The notes beneath the pieces were generated by a model. It made no database searches, was not told the DNA's origin, and was given only the letters and a program-made list of their open reading frames with translations. A stretch of DNA of 64,000 bases from Micrococcales bacterium UBA2037 (lineage in GTDB: Bacteria > Actinomycetota > Actinomycetes > Actinomycetales > Microbacteriaceae). Position 1 is the first letter of the stretch. Every line of letters begins with the position of its first letter. Location: positions 71,741 to 135,740 of the forward strand of contig DDBH01000018.1 in the NCBI GenBank assembly GCA_002333405.1. Direction: 5' to 3'. The translations under genes were made by a program, and so were the position numbers. This document shows positions 26,158-34,634 of the stretch, one piece after another.

Positions 26158-27150
26158 ATGTTCTCTGTAAAGAGTTACCTCACCGGTGTCATGCACCCAG
26201 AAGGGTTCCACGGCCAAACCAAGACCAAAAACTACTTTGAGGGCTGGTACTTCAAGTTTGTCTCAGACGACCTAAAGCAAAAATGGGCAGTGATTCCAGG
26301 GGTGTTTTTGGGGCTACAGGGAAGCGACACTCACGAAGCATTCGTGCAGGTACTGAACGGCACGACCGGCGAAAGCTATTACGTCACCTACCCCATCGAG
26401 GAGTTTGAGGCTGCCGCCGACAGATTTGAGGTTCGGGTCGGCCCCAACCGTTTTTCTGCCCAGGGGGGAGTGCTTGATGTTGGGCCACTCAAGGGTGAAA
26501 TCAAAATTGAGTCTGACCTAGTTCCGTGGCCGGTGAAGCTCTCTAGCCCGGGCATCATGGGTTGGTATGGCATGGTGCCGATGATGGAGTGCTTCCACGG
26601 GCTGGTTTCGTTCAACCACAAGGTCTCAGCGAAACTCGAAGTTGATGGCAAACCCGCTGCATTTAGTGGCAAGGGCTACGTCGAAAAAGACTGGGGCAGA
26701 AACTTCCCCAGCGGATATATCTGGCTTCACTCAAACCATCTGGAAAATGACCCGGAAGCATCGCTGGTTGCCTCGGCTGCAATCATTCCGTGGTTGAACA
26801 GCTCGTTCCGAGGCTTCATCATGGGCTTTCATCACTCCGGCAAACTTCACGCTTGGACCACCTATAACAAATCAAAAGAGCTGGACCTCAAGATGGACGA
26901 CACTCATGTCCATTGGTCGGTGACCGGCCAGGCCGGAACATTAACCATCTCGGCACTCCGTGCCAGGGGTGGTCTGCTGCACGCACCTCTTCGGACCGCA
27001 ATGCACCAAAGGGTTGAAGAAACAATGGACAGCGTCTTTGAGGTGAAGCACGAAAAAGACGGCGTGATTCTAAAACATGGAACAATGAAGGCTGCCGCAA
27101 TGGAGGTCTTTGGAGACATCGAGAGGCTGCTTTCCATAAATGGCAAATAA
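26158..27150 (+). CDS. Tocopherol-cyclase-like protein
   Basis: 330 residues. Typical marks of the tocopherol-cyclase-like family are seen: GFHGQTKTKNYFEGWYFKFVS near the N-terminus, PGIMGWYGMVPMMECFHGLVS in the middle, and KGYVEKDWGRNFPSGYIWLHSNH. Plant and cyanobacterial members cyclise prenylquinols; the role of the bacterial relatives in heterotrophs is not established. No signal peptide. Followed by an SDR gene overlapping by 11 bp, so the pair may act on one compound. Confident in family, not in reaction. Confidence 0.78.
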   Translation: MFSVKSYLTGVMHPEGFHGQTKTKNYFEGWYFKFVSDDLKQKWAVIPGVFLGLQGSDTHEAFVQVLNGTTGESYYVTYPIEEFEAAADRFEVRVGPNRFSAQGGVLDVGPLKGEIKIESDLVPWPVKLSSPGIMGWYGMVPMMECFHGLVSFNHKVSAKLEVDGKPAAFSGKGYVEKDWGRNFPSGYIWLHSNHLENDPEASLVASAAIIPWLNSSFRGFIMGFHHSGKLHAWTTYNKSKELDLKMDDTHVHWSVTGQAGTLTISALRARGGLLHAPLRTAMHQRVEETMDSVFEVKHEKDGVILKHGTMKAAAMEVFGDIERLLSINGK

Positions 27151-28000
27151 CAATAAAACCGCGCTAATCACCGGTGCCAGCTCAGGTCTGGGGCTAAATG
27201 CCAGCAGGGCGCTTGCAGCCAAGGGCTACAACCTGATCATGGCCTCAAGAGGTGAGGCAAAGCTTGAAAAAGCGAGCGCCGAAATCAAGGCTCAATACCC
27301 GGATGTTCAAATCAGCCAGGCGGTGCTGGATGTCTCAAATTTTGATCAGGTTCGCGACTTTGCAAAAACCACCCAGCCGCCAATCGACGTTCTTATGAAC
27401 AACGCGGGCGTGATGGGTCCAGATTTCAGTCTTTCGGTTGAGGGCATTGAGTCACAGATGGCCATCAATCACCTGGGGCACTTTCTGCTCACCTCATTGC
27501 TCTGGGAAAACCTTGAGCAAGCGGAAAGCCCGAGAGTTGTTTCACTCTCCAGTACCGTGCATCGTCGGGGCAAACTAGAAACTGCAAGCGTTTCAGAGAT
27601 CACCGGTTCCGACAAGGCTAGCTATGACCGCTGGCAGCGCTATGCAGACACCAAGCTTGCCTGCCTGCTGTTCGCCAGAGAGCTTGACATCAGGGCAAAG
27701 CAAGCCAAGAGCAAAGTGATTTCTATTGCCGCTCACCCGGGCTGGGCAATAACCGGCCTGCAGGATAACTTTCCGCATCGCCTCGACAGGTTCGCGCAAA
27801 CCGCAGCTCAAGGAGCACAGTCACAAATCGATGCCGCCATCAACCCGCTGCTGACAGGTGGCGAATTCGTAGGGCCAAGCCTGGAGCTCTGGGGCAAGCC
27901 AAAACTGATCAAGGGCACCAACCGATCTAGAGACCTTAGGCTGATGGGTCGACTTTGGACCACCAGCGAGGAACTAACAGGTTCAAAATTCGAGCTGTAG
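27140..28000 (+). CDS. Short-chain dehydrogenase/reductase
   Basis: 286 residues, Rossmann fold: cofactor motif TGASSGLG (residues about 10-17), NNAGVMG, and catalytic Ser (SLSSTVH) with YADTKLA in place of the usual YxxxK, giving Tyr and Lys correctly spaced. The sequence resembles the retinol dehydrogenase/oxidoreductase-like SDRs that act on lipophilic alcohols or ketones. Its ATG overlaps the end of the tocopherol-cyclase-like gene by 11 bp, so co-translation and a linked pathway are likely. Confidence 0.87.
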   Translation: MANNNKTALITGASSGLGLNASRALAAKGYNLIMASRGEAKLEKASAEIKAQYPDVQISQAVLDVSNFDQVRDFAKTTQPPIDVLMNNAGVMGPDFSLSVEGIESQMAINHLGHFLLTSLLWENLEQAESPRVVSLSSTVHRRGKLETASVSEITGSDKASYDRWQRYADTKLACLLFARELDIRAKQAKSKVISIAAHPGWAITGLQDNFPHRLDRFAQTAAQGAQSQIDAAINPLLTGGEFVGPSLELWGKPKLIKGTNRSRDLRLMGRLWTTSEELTGSKFEL

Positions 28001-28004
28001 CAGG

Positions 28005-28033
28005 TAGGCTCATCTGGTTACCAAGGAGCAATT
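28005..28033 (+). promoter_or_regulatory. Promoter and ribosome binding site of deoC
   Basis: TAGGCT at 28005-28010 is followed about 12 nt later by AAGGAG (28022-28027) and the TTG start at 28034. Here the same -10-like hexamer precedes a short leader with a ribosome binding site, in contrast to the leaderless genes. Confidence 0.5.
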
Positions 28034-28999
28034 TTGCCAATTATTGACCCCGAAGCCATCGTCGGCTCCCGGATTACTAACCAGAACCTGAGCCGCTGGC
28101 TGCACTCATTGCCAGGCGTTGACAAGGTCGGCCTCGAAGCAAGAGCCGCCGCGCTTTCTACTCGGTCCATCAAGACCACCTCCAAGGCCTGGGCCCTGGA
28201 CATGGCGATCAGCATGATGGACCTGACCACGCTTGAGGGAGCTGACACCAAAGAGCGCGTTCGCAGTCTTTGCCTAAAGGCACTAACCCCAGACCCTGAC
28301 GATTTAACAACTCCGCAGCCTGCAGCAATCTGTGTCTATGGAGACATGGTCAAGCACGCCAAAGAGGCACTAGGCAAGAGCAAGATTCAGGTCGCAGCAG
28401 TTGCCACCGCTTTCCCTTCCGGCAGAGCGAGCCTTGCAGTAAAGCTTTTGGACACCAAAGACGCGGTCAATGCTGGCGCCGATGAAATCGACATGGTGAT
28501 TGACCGCGGTGCTTTCCTGTCAGGCCAGTACCTAGAGGTTTATAAGTTGATCCAGGCCGTGAAGAAAGCCTGCGAGAGAAAAGACGGAAGCCATGCTCAC
28601 CTAAAGGTGATCTTGGAAACCGGCGAGCTAGAAACCTACGACAACATTCGAAGGGCTAGCTACCTAGCGATGCTTGCAGGAGCTGACTTTATTAAGACCT
28701 CGACCGGCAAGGTGAGCGTGAACGCGACCCTACCCACCACCCTGTTGATGCTAGAGGCTGTTCGCGACTGGTATGACGAAACCAAGATTCAGATTGGCGT
28801 GAAGCCAGCCGGTGGAATCAGGACCTCCAAGGATGCAATCAAGTACCTGGTGGTTGTCAAAGAGATCGCTGGCGAAAAGTGGCTAACACCCAAGTACTTC
28901 AGGTTTGGAGCATCCAGCCTGCTAAACGATGTTTTGATGCAGCGTCAAAAACTTTCAACCGGTCACTACTCAGGTCGTGACTACGTGAGCGTGGACTAG
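28034..28999 (+). CDS. deoC: Deoxyribose-phosphate aldolase
   Basis: Cleaves 2-deoxyribose 5-phosphate to acetaldehyde and glyceraldehyde 3-phosphate. 321 residues, the long form similar to eukaryotic DERA rather than the 220-residue E. coli type. Seen: VAAVATAFPSG, DEIDMVIDRGAFLSG, LKVILETGEL, the Schiff-base Lys in ADFIKTSTGK and VKPAGGIRT. TTG start with AAGGAG before it. It is followed by two aldehyde dehydrogenase-family genes that could oxidise the acetaldehyde. Confidence 0.93.
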   Translation: MPIIDPEAIVGSRITNQNLSRWLHSLPGVDKVGLEARAAALSTRSIKTTSKAWALDMAISMMDLTTLEGADTKERVRSLCLKALTPDPDDLTTPQPAAICVYGDMVKHAKEALGKSKIQVAAVATAFPSGRASLAVKLLDTKDAVNAGADEIDMVIDRGAFLSGQYLEVYKLIQAVKKACERKDGSHAHLKVILETGELETYDNIRRASYLAMLAGADFIKTSTGKVSVNATLPTTLLMLEAVRDWYDETKIQIGVKPAGGIRTSKDAIKYLVVVKEIAGEKWLTPKYFRFGASSLLNDVLMQRQKLSTGHYSGRDYVSVD

Positions 29000-29003
29000 G
29001 AGA

Positions 29004-30437
29004 ATGATGTTCGAATATGCACCGGCACCAGAGTCAAAAGATCTGGTGAAATTCCAAGACTCCTATGGCCACTTCATTGGTGGCAAGTTCACCAAGCCAA
29101 GCGCGACCTACCAAACCATCAACCCTGCCACCGAACAGGACCTGGCTGGTATCAGCCACGGAACTGCTAAGGACGTTGACGCGGCGGTCAAGGCTGCCAG
29201 AAATGCCTATGAGAAAACCTGGAGCAAGCTAGATGGCGCCACCCGTGGCAAGTACCTCTACCGCATTGCCCGGATCATTCAGGAGCGAGCCCGCGAGCTA
29301 GCGGTAGCAGAGACCCTGAATAACGGTAAGCCAATCAAAGAGACCCGCGACGTAGACATTCCACTGGTTGCCTCCTGGTTCTTCTACTACGCAGGTTGGG
29401 CGGACAAGCTCGACTACGCCGGACTTGGACCAAACCCTGCCGCTCACGGTGTTGCCGCTCAGATTGTTCCGTGGAACTTCCCGCTAATGATGCTTGCCTG
29501 GAAGATCGCTCCAGCGCTTGCTGCAGGAAACACCGTGATTCTAAAGCCAGCCGAGACAACTCCGCTGACAGCCCTGCTGTTTGCGGAGATCTGCCAGCAG
29601 GCGGAATTGCCAGACGGTGTTGTAAACATCGTCACCGGCTTCGGCGACACCGGCGCAATGCTGGTTGACCACAAGGATGTAAACAAGGTTGCCTTCACCG
29701 GCTCAACCGATGTCGGCAGACTGATTGCCAAGCAGATTGCCGGCACCAACAAGAAGGCAACACTAGAACTTGGTGGCAAGGCCGCCAACATCGTTTTTGA
29801 AGACGCCGCACTTGACCAAGCAGTTGAGGGCATCGTGAACGGAATCTTCTTCAACCAGGGCCACGTTTGCTGCGCAGGATCCAGGCTGCTAGTTCAAGAA
29901 TCGGTTCAGGACGTGCTGCTCAAGAAGCTAAAGCGCCGCATGGAGACGATTCGACTGGGTGATCCAATGGACAAGAACACCGATATTGGTGCCATCAACT
30001 CCAAGGCTCAGCTGAACAAGATTGAGAAGCTTGTGAAGCAGGGCGTGAAGGAAGGTGGCGAGCGCTGGGCGCCGAACTGCCCAATGCCTAAAAACGGCTT
30101 CTGGTTCGCACCGACCCTGATCACCGGGGTCTCTCCGGCCAACACGGTTGCCAGAGAAGAGATCTTCGGACCAGTGCTTTCGGTCATGACCTTCAGGACT
30201 CCTGCTGAGGCGGTTGCCAAGGCTAACAACTCTCCATATGGACTCAGTGCTGGCATTTGGACCGAAAAGGGTTCCAGAATTCTAAAGCTTGCCGACCAGC
30301 TCAACGCTGGCGTTGTTTGGGCTAACACCTACAACCAGTTTGACCCGGCCAGCCCATTTGGTGGCTTCAAGGAATCTGGCTACGGCCGCGAAGGTGGCAG
30401 GCACGGATTGCTTAGCTACCTGAAGGGAGCAAACTAA
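29004..30437 (+). CDS. Aldehyde dehydrogenase (catalytic), ALDH16-like N-terminal half
   Basis: 477 residues, full ALDH fold: PWNFPLMMLAWKIAPALAAGNTV, TGSTDVGR for NAD binding, LELGGKAANIVFEDA with the general-base Glu, and GHVCCAGSR with the catalytic Cys near residue 290. It starts 4 bp after deoC and its TAA shares a base with the next ATG. The pairing with deoC suggests oxidation of acetaldehyde to acetate or of a related deoxy-sugar aldehyde. With the following gene it has the domain order of bacterial ALDH16 proteins, split in two. Confidence 0.9.
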   Translation: MMFEYAPAPESKDLVKFQDSYGHFIGGKFTKPSATYQTINPATEQDLAGISHGTAKDVDAAVKAARNAYEKTWSKLDGATRGKYLYRIARIIQERARELAVAETLNNGKPIKETRDVDIPLVASWFFYYAGWADKLDYAGLGPNPAAHGVAAQIVPWNFPLMMLAWKIAPALAAGNTVILKPAETTPLTALLFAEICQQAELPDGVVNIVTGFGDTGAMLVDHKDVNKVAFTGSTDVGRLIAKQIAGTNKKATLELGGKAANIVFEDAALDQAVEGIVNGIFFNQGHVCCAGSRLLVQESVQDVLLKKLKRRMETIRLGDPMDKNTDIGAINSKAQLNKIEKLVKQGVKEGGERWAPNCPMPKNGFWFAPTLITGVSPANTVAREEIFGPVLSVMTFRTPAEAVAKANNSPYGLSAGIWTEKGSRILKLADQLNAGVVWANTYNQFDPASPFGGFKESGYGREGGRHGLLSYLKGAN

Positions 30438-31288
30438 TGCGTTTAGAAGTGAAGAAGACCTACAAGCTCTTTATTGGCGGTAAGTTTCCCCGTTCCGAGT
30501 CTGGCCGCGTATACAAGGTCACTGACCACAAGGGTGAGCTCTTGGCAAACGTGGCCAAGGCCTCCAGGAAAGACTCTCGCGATGCTGTGGTTGCGGCTCG
30601 AGCTGCTCAGTCCGGTTGGGCTGGTGCAACCGCCTATAACCGCGGTCAGATCTTGTACCGCATTGCCGAGATGCTTGAGGGAAGGCGTGAGCAGTTTGTC
30701 GAAGAGATCAGAGCACTGACCGGCAAGACTGACAAGCAAGCCAACCTAGAGGTTGATCAGGCGATTGACTCATTCGTCTGGCATGCCGGATGGACCGACA
30801 AGATCGAGTCGGTTGCCGGAAACATGAACCCGGTTGCCGGGCCGTTTTTCAACATCTCAACCAACCAGCCAACCGGCGTCGTTGCGGCTTTTGCTCCGCA
30901 AGATTCTGCTCTAGTTGGTTTGGTGAACACAATTGCCCCAGCAATCGTTTCTGGAAACAGCATCGTTGTTGTCAGCTCCGAACGGCTCCCACTTCCTGCA
31001 AGCACCTTTGCCGAGGTGCTGGAAACCTCTGACCTGCCAGGTGGTGTTGTGAACATCCTGACCGGAAATGCTGCCGAGCTTGGCAGTTGGCTGGCTTCTC
31101 ACCTCGATGTCAACGCAGTTGACCTTGAGGGAACCTCGAATGCTGCGGAGCTAGAGATACTAGCTGCGGAGAACCTAAAGCGAGTAATCAGGCCTGGAAG
31201 CTATTCCAGACAGACTGCCACTGGATCTTTGCAGCACATTCTGGACTTTATGGAGCTAAAAACTGTTTGGCACCCAAAGGGCGACTAG
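30437..31288 (+). CDS. Aldehyde dehydrogenase-like protein lacking the catalytic domain
   Basis: 283 residues that align with the N-terminal NAD-binding half of ALDHs (KLFIGGKFPRSESGR; RGQILYRIAEMLE; GVVAAFAPQDSALVGLVNTIAPAIVSGNS; DLPGGVVNILTG) but it stops before the Cys-bearing domain; no GQxC motif exists. The ending (TVWHPKGD) looks natural rather than frameshifted. Translationally coupled (TAATG) to the intact ALDH. Best read as the non-catalytic second half of a split ALDH16, serving a structural role. It overlaps the convergent psuK by 4 bp. Confidence 0.75.
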   Translation: MRLEVKKTYKLFIGGKFPRSESGRVYKVTDHKGELLANVAKASRKDSRDAVVAARAAQSGWAGATAYNRGQILYRIAEMLEGRREQFVEEIRALTGKTDKQANLEVDQAIDSFVWHAGWTDKIESVAGNMNPVAGPFFNISTNQPTGVVAAFAPQDSALVGLVNTIAPAIVSGNSIVVVSSERLPLPASTFAEVLETSDLPGGVVNILTGNAAELGSWLASHLDVNAVDLEGTSNAAELEILAAENLKRVIRPGSYSRQTATGSLQHILDFMELKTVWHPKGD

Positions 31289-32166
31289 TTCAGTGATTTG
31301 ATGTTTGGCTGCCCGCCAATGAACCTTGTTGCCTGGGCTGCAAACTCGCAAGCGCGCCTGGTCACCTCAATCAATGAACCTTGCCCGTCCAAAAGCTCAC
31401 GCATGAACATTGCCGCGAAAGCATCGCCAGCACCGGTGGGATCAACGCTTTGGGTTTTGACGCCCGGAACCTGCTCCGCGGTAGTCGGGTTTCTGACGAA
31501 GGCCCCTGCTGGACCCATGGTCAAAACCACCAGGGGAAACTTTCGACTGAGCAGGTCCGCAGCAAGCTGCGGCGGCGACTCGCCCGTGAGGACCTCGGCT
31601 TCTTCCTGGTTTGGAAAAATTACGTCGGTCCCAGCGATTGCATCGAGGAACTCTTGCGCACCGTAGTCGCGAATGAAGCCAGAACTGCCCGGATCACAGA
31701 CCACCAACATGCCGTGCTGTTGCGCCATGTCAATTAGCTTCTGGGTGGCATCCGGGCCGATTGACAAAACCGTGTAGCCAGAGATGTAGAGAAAGTCCCC
31801 AAAGAGATCAACCGGAAGCATCGAGACCTCGAGGTTTTTGTTGGCTCCACGCTCGGTGTAAAAAGTCCTGTTCTCACCCTCAACTAAAACTGCGATTGTT
31901 CCGGTGGGAAGTTCCGAATCCTCTTGGAGGTGCGCGCTAACGCCCTTGGCTAGAAACTCTGCTGAAAGCTTTACCTTGTCGCCTGCACCAACCCTTGCAA
32001 TCAAGTGGGTTTCCACCCCCAAAGACCCAAGCCAAACAGCGAAATTTGAAGCAGACCCCCCGGTGCTGAGAGTCAAGGTTGCAGGGTTATCGGTGTTGAG
32101 CTCAGTTGTGCTGTTTGGATGAATCAGGATGTCCTGAATAACATCCCCAACAACTAGCGCTTTTAT
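31285..32166 (-). CDS. psuK: PfkB-family pseudouridine kinase, apparent ATA start codon
   Basis: PfkB-family sugar kinase, about 293 residues, with STGGSASNFAVWLG, VDPTGAGDAFAA (anion hole and catalytic Asp) and TVLSIGPDA. The conserved first strand KALVVGDVIQDIL must be translated, yet no ATG, GTG or TTG precedes it; the only plausible initiator is ATA at 32166, 5 nt after AGGAGG and overlapping the psuG stop (ATAA). A later TTG at 32076 would remove the first strand of the fold. Together with psuG it should phosphorylate pseudouridine to its 5'-phosphate. Ribokinase-like alternatives are less likely beside psuG. Confidence 0.8.
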   Translation of the reverse strand: MKALVVGDVIQDILIHPNSTTELNTDNPATLTLSTGGSASNFAVWLGSLGVETHLIARVGAGDKVKLSAEFLAKGVSAHLQEDSELPTGTIAVLVEGENRTFYTERGANKNLEVSMLPVDLFGDFLYISGYTVLSIGPDATQKLIDMAQQHGMLVVCDPGSSGFIRDYGAQEFLDAIAGTDVIFPNQEEAEVLTGESPPQLAADLLSRKFPLVVLTMGPAGAFVRNPTTAEQVPGVKTQSVDPTGAGDAFAAMFMRELLDGQGSLIEVTRRACEFAAQATRFIGGQPNIKSLN

Positions 32167-33068
32167 GAGGTCCTCCTGGCTGAAATGGCCTTTGATATTT
32201 CACCGGCTACTGCGATGTTATTGCGCACCAGTGACAGATTCACTTCCAAGGAGCGCCCTTCAGACGCACCAACAATGAATTCAAGCAGGAACGGGGTCAC
32301 GGCTTTGCCTCTAACGCCGGCTTGCCGGGCGGCGGCAAATGCTTTTTCAAGAACCTGATCGTGCTCTGCCTTTGCCCAGGCCTGGTTTGTTGGCACCGGG
32401 TTTGCAACCAGCAGCGCCGCTTTGGATTCAAGATCCAGGCGGCTGGCAATAATCTCCGCTACCTCGGCTGCTGATTGAACGCTCCAGTCAAGCTCAAAAT
32501 CGCTCTCTGGAAGCCAGAAACTCGGAAACACTTTGGTGCCATAACCAACCACCGGAACGCTCAATGTCTCTAGCCGCTCCAAAGTTGCCCCGATGTCTAG
32601 AACTGACTTGACTCCAGCACTGACAACCACAACCGGACTGGTAGCCAAGGTTGTGAGGTCGGCTGACTCATCGAAACTGGTGTTGGCTCCCCTGTGGACT
32701 CCTCCGAGGCCGCCGGTTGCAAACACCTGGATCCCGGCCTTGGCCGCTAGGTGAGCGGTTGCCGCAACCGTGGTCGCGCCATTTATTTTCTTGGCGGCAA
32801 TAATCGGCAGGTCCCTCACCGATGACTTCGCGGTTCCAGGCTGTGCGATTTGCTCTAGCTCCTGTGAGCTCAAGCCAATAGTTGGAACCCCGGACACAAT
32901 TCCAATGGTTGCCGGAATAACACCGGCATCAATAAGTAGCTGCTCGAACTCCCTGGCCGCTACCAGGTTTTGAGGGTGAGGCAGGCCATGGGAAATAATT
33001 GTCGACTCAAGTGCGACGACGGGTTTGCCCTCGGCAATTGCCTGCTGAACTTCTTTGCTTATTTTCAT
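32163..33068 (-). CDS. psuG: Pseudouridine-5'-phosphate glycosidase
   Basis: Splits pseudouridine 5'-phosphate into uracil and ribose 5-phosphate. The 301-residue protein shows the family blocks VVALESTIISHGLPHPQN, SGVPTIGLS, GATTVAATAHLAAKAGIQVFATGGLGGVHRG and VVSAGVKSVLDIGATLE. ATG at 33068 with GGAGAG before it. First gene of a two-gene operon with psuK; the released uracil could be used by upp elsewhere in the window. Confidence 0.93.
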   Translation of the reverse strand: MKISKEVQQAIAEGKPVVALESTIISHGLPHPQNLVAAREFEQLLIDAGVIPATIGIVSGVPTIGLSSQELEQIAQPGTAKSSVRDLPIIAAKKINGATTVAATAHLAAKAGIQVFATGGLGGVHRGANTSFDESADLTTLATSPVVVVSAGVKSVLDIGATLERLETLSVPVVGYGTKVFPSFWLPESDFELDWSVQSAAEVAEIIASRLDLESKAALLVANPVPTNQAWAKAEHDQVLEKAFAAARQAGVRGKAVTPFLLEFIVGASEGRSLEVNLSLVRNNIAVAGEISKAISARRTS

Positions 33069-33141
33069 AATTCTCTCCGGTCAGCTAAAGGCTAGCTCAG
33101 TGACGAACGCGGTAGATTATTTTTTGGCGGAGAGCGAAATA

Positions 33142-33606
33142 ATGAAAAAACCCTGGTTGCTGACCACGAAAGGTCAACGAGCTTCGCTCGCAATCAGTTA
33201 CCTGCTCTCGGTTGCTCTTTTAGTTGCCCTATGGGGCTTCGCAGCTGGCACAGCCAGCAGGGATTTATCAACCAGGCAGCTTGACCCCAAGCAAATCGAT
33301 TATTGCAACATCGAAGACTGTCCGCCTATTGAAAAACTGGCTGGGCTGGAGCTGGTTCTAAATCCTGCGCCATTGCTAGTTTCTGAGGGCAAGTGGTTCA
33401 CGACGATCGAGCTAAAGTTTGTGAATCACGGAAGGCTTCATGGCAACAGAGAGCTAAGACTCGTGGTGAGGTCCGAGGCCGGAACTATCGTTGAGATGGC
33501 CAAGCAGATTGTGGAGTTTAGAGATAAGGGCCCATTGATTGTCGACTTCACGTTTACGGGCTCAGCCGACGAGCTCGCTAGCAGCTCGATTCAGCTCGGT
33601 TACTAG
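33142..33606 (+). CDS. Membrane-anchored hypothetical protein upstream of the rhodopsin gene
   Basis: 154 residues from ATG 33142 (MKKPWLLTTKGQ), chosen over a frame opening at 33055 because GGAGAG lies at the right distance and the N-terminus becomes one TM helix (about 15-35) followed by an extracellular domain of about 115 residues. That domain begins with two Cys (CNIEDC) and is beta-rich in appearance. TAGATT about 25 bp upstream may be the -10 element. No known family recognised. Whether it shares transcripts with the rhodopsin gene, 171 bp further on, is not clear. Confidence 0.65.
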   Translation: MKKPWLLTTKGQRASLAISYLLSVALLVALWGFAAGTASRDLSTRQLDPKQIDYCNIEDCPPIEKLAGLELVLNPAPLLVSEGKWFTTIELKFVNHGRLHGNRELRLVVRSEAGTIVEMAKQIVEFRDKGPLIVDFTFTGSADELASSSIQLGY

Positions 33607-33777
33607 AAAGCTTGCGTTATCAAACTGTTACCTTTTTCAGGATTCTCTCAGACTTCTTGCTGTTCTACTTAGTTGTGAAGTGCGCGATGAAGGGCAATTT
33701 CGCCGGGGTTACAAGTTTCCCGACGGATTTTCTTTGCCGCAATCTTTTCTAAAAGAAAATCGAAAGGAAACTAACAA
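33607..33777 (+). promoter_or_regulatory. Leader of the actinorhodopsin gene
   Basis: 171-bp gap containing the likely rhodopsin promoter. A short A/T inverted repeat TTTTCT-AAA-AGAAAA lies at 33745-33759 and AAAGGA follows about 11 nt before the ATG at 33778, serving as ribosome binding site. No light-response or other operator could be recognised. Confidence 0.45.
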
Positions 33778-34545
33778 ATGAGTGCAGAAGGTTACAACCT
33801 CCTCTACAACATGTTCTCGCTTGGAATTGCGAGCATGCTATTTACAACCATCTTCTTGTTCGTAGCACGTGAGAGGGTATTGCCTCGTTACCGTATGGCC
33901 GTTATGGTCTCGGCAACAGTTACAGGAATCGCCGCTTACCACTACTTCAGAATGTTCGACAGCTTCAACGAGGCTTTCGGACCACACGCAGTTGAGGGTG
34001 CCGTCTACAACGTCGGTTACCGCTACGTGGACTGGTTCCTAACAGTGCCACTTCTTCTAGTTGAGACCGTTGCGGTTCTAGCACTTGCTAAGGCAGTGCA
34101 GACTTCAATGCTTACAAGGTTGGTTCCAGCAGCCGCCTTGATGATTGGTCTTGGTTACCCAGGTGACGCACAGCTAAACCTTCTTTACGACGGTGACGCA
34201 TCTCTATGGGGCCTACTATCAACCATCCCATTCCTATACATCTTGTACGTACTATTCGTTGAGCTTGGCAAGTCGCTAGACCGCCAGCCAGCAGGTGTTG
34301 TCAAGAAGATCAAGGAACTGCGCCTGTTGCTTCTAGCAACATGGGGTGTTTACCCAATCGCCTTCATCGCAGCAATGAACGCATCTGGCTTCGACGAGAG
34401 TTCATTCGTACTCCGTGAGGTTGGTTACACCATTGCTGACATCCTGGCTAAGTGTCTATTCGGCCTAATGATCTTCACCATCGCTCGCATCAAGAGCGCT
34501 GAGGAAGACGCCACATTCGCTAAGAGCGAGTACAAGGACGCCTAA
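33778..34545 (+). CDS. Actinorhodopsin, light-driven proton pump
   Basis: 255 residues, seven TM helices. Retinal Schiff-base Lys225 (DILAKCLFG); proton acceptor Asp85 with Arg82, Trp86 and Thr89 (YRYVDWFLTV); proton donor Glu96 (LLLVET); His55 on helix B (AAYHYFR) as the acceptor partner; Leu93 at the spectral-tuning site, predicting green absorption. All point to outward H+ pumping. Aligning STIPFLYILYVLF with bacteriorhodopsin helix E places Gly145 at the position of Trp138, the site of the fenestration glycine that lets xanthorhodopsins use a carotenoid antenna. A strong terminator follows the gene. Confidence 0.95.
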   Translation: MSAEGYNLLYNMFSLGIASMLFTTIFLFVARERVLPRYRMAVMVSATVTGIAAYHYFRMFDSFNEAFGPHAVEGAVYNVGYRYVDWFLTVPLLLVETVAVLALAKAVQTSMLTRLVPAAALMIGLGYPGDAQLNLLYDGDASLWGLLSTIPFLYILYVLFVELGKSLDRQPAGVVKKIKELRLLLLATWGVYPIAFIAAMNASGFDESSFVLREVGYTIADILAKCLFGLMIFTIARIKSAEEDATFAKSEYKDA

Positions 34546-34566
34546 GCAACCAAATTGCTAACCGCG

Positions 34567-34600
34567 AAGGCGCCAGAACGAGTAAAAGTTCTGGCGCCTT
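34567..34600 (+). terminator. Rho-independent-type terminator after the rhodopsin gene
   Basis: AAGGCGCCAGAAC (34567-34579) pairs perfectly over 13 bp with GTTCTGGCGCCTT (34588-34600) around an 8-nt loop, 21 bp past the stop codon. The tail is only TTTG, so a pure U-tract is missing. Confidence 0.8.
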
Positions 34601-34634
34601 TGCCATCACCACAATCGACTTCAAAGGAGTAGCC

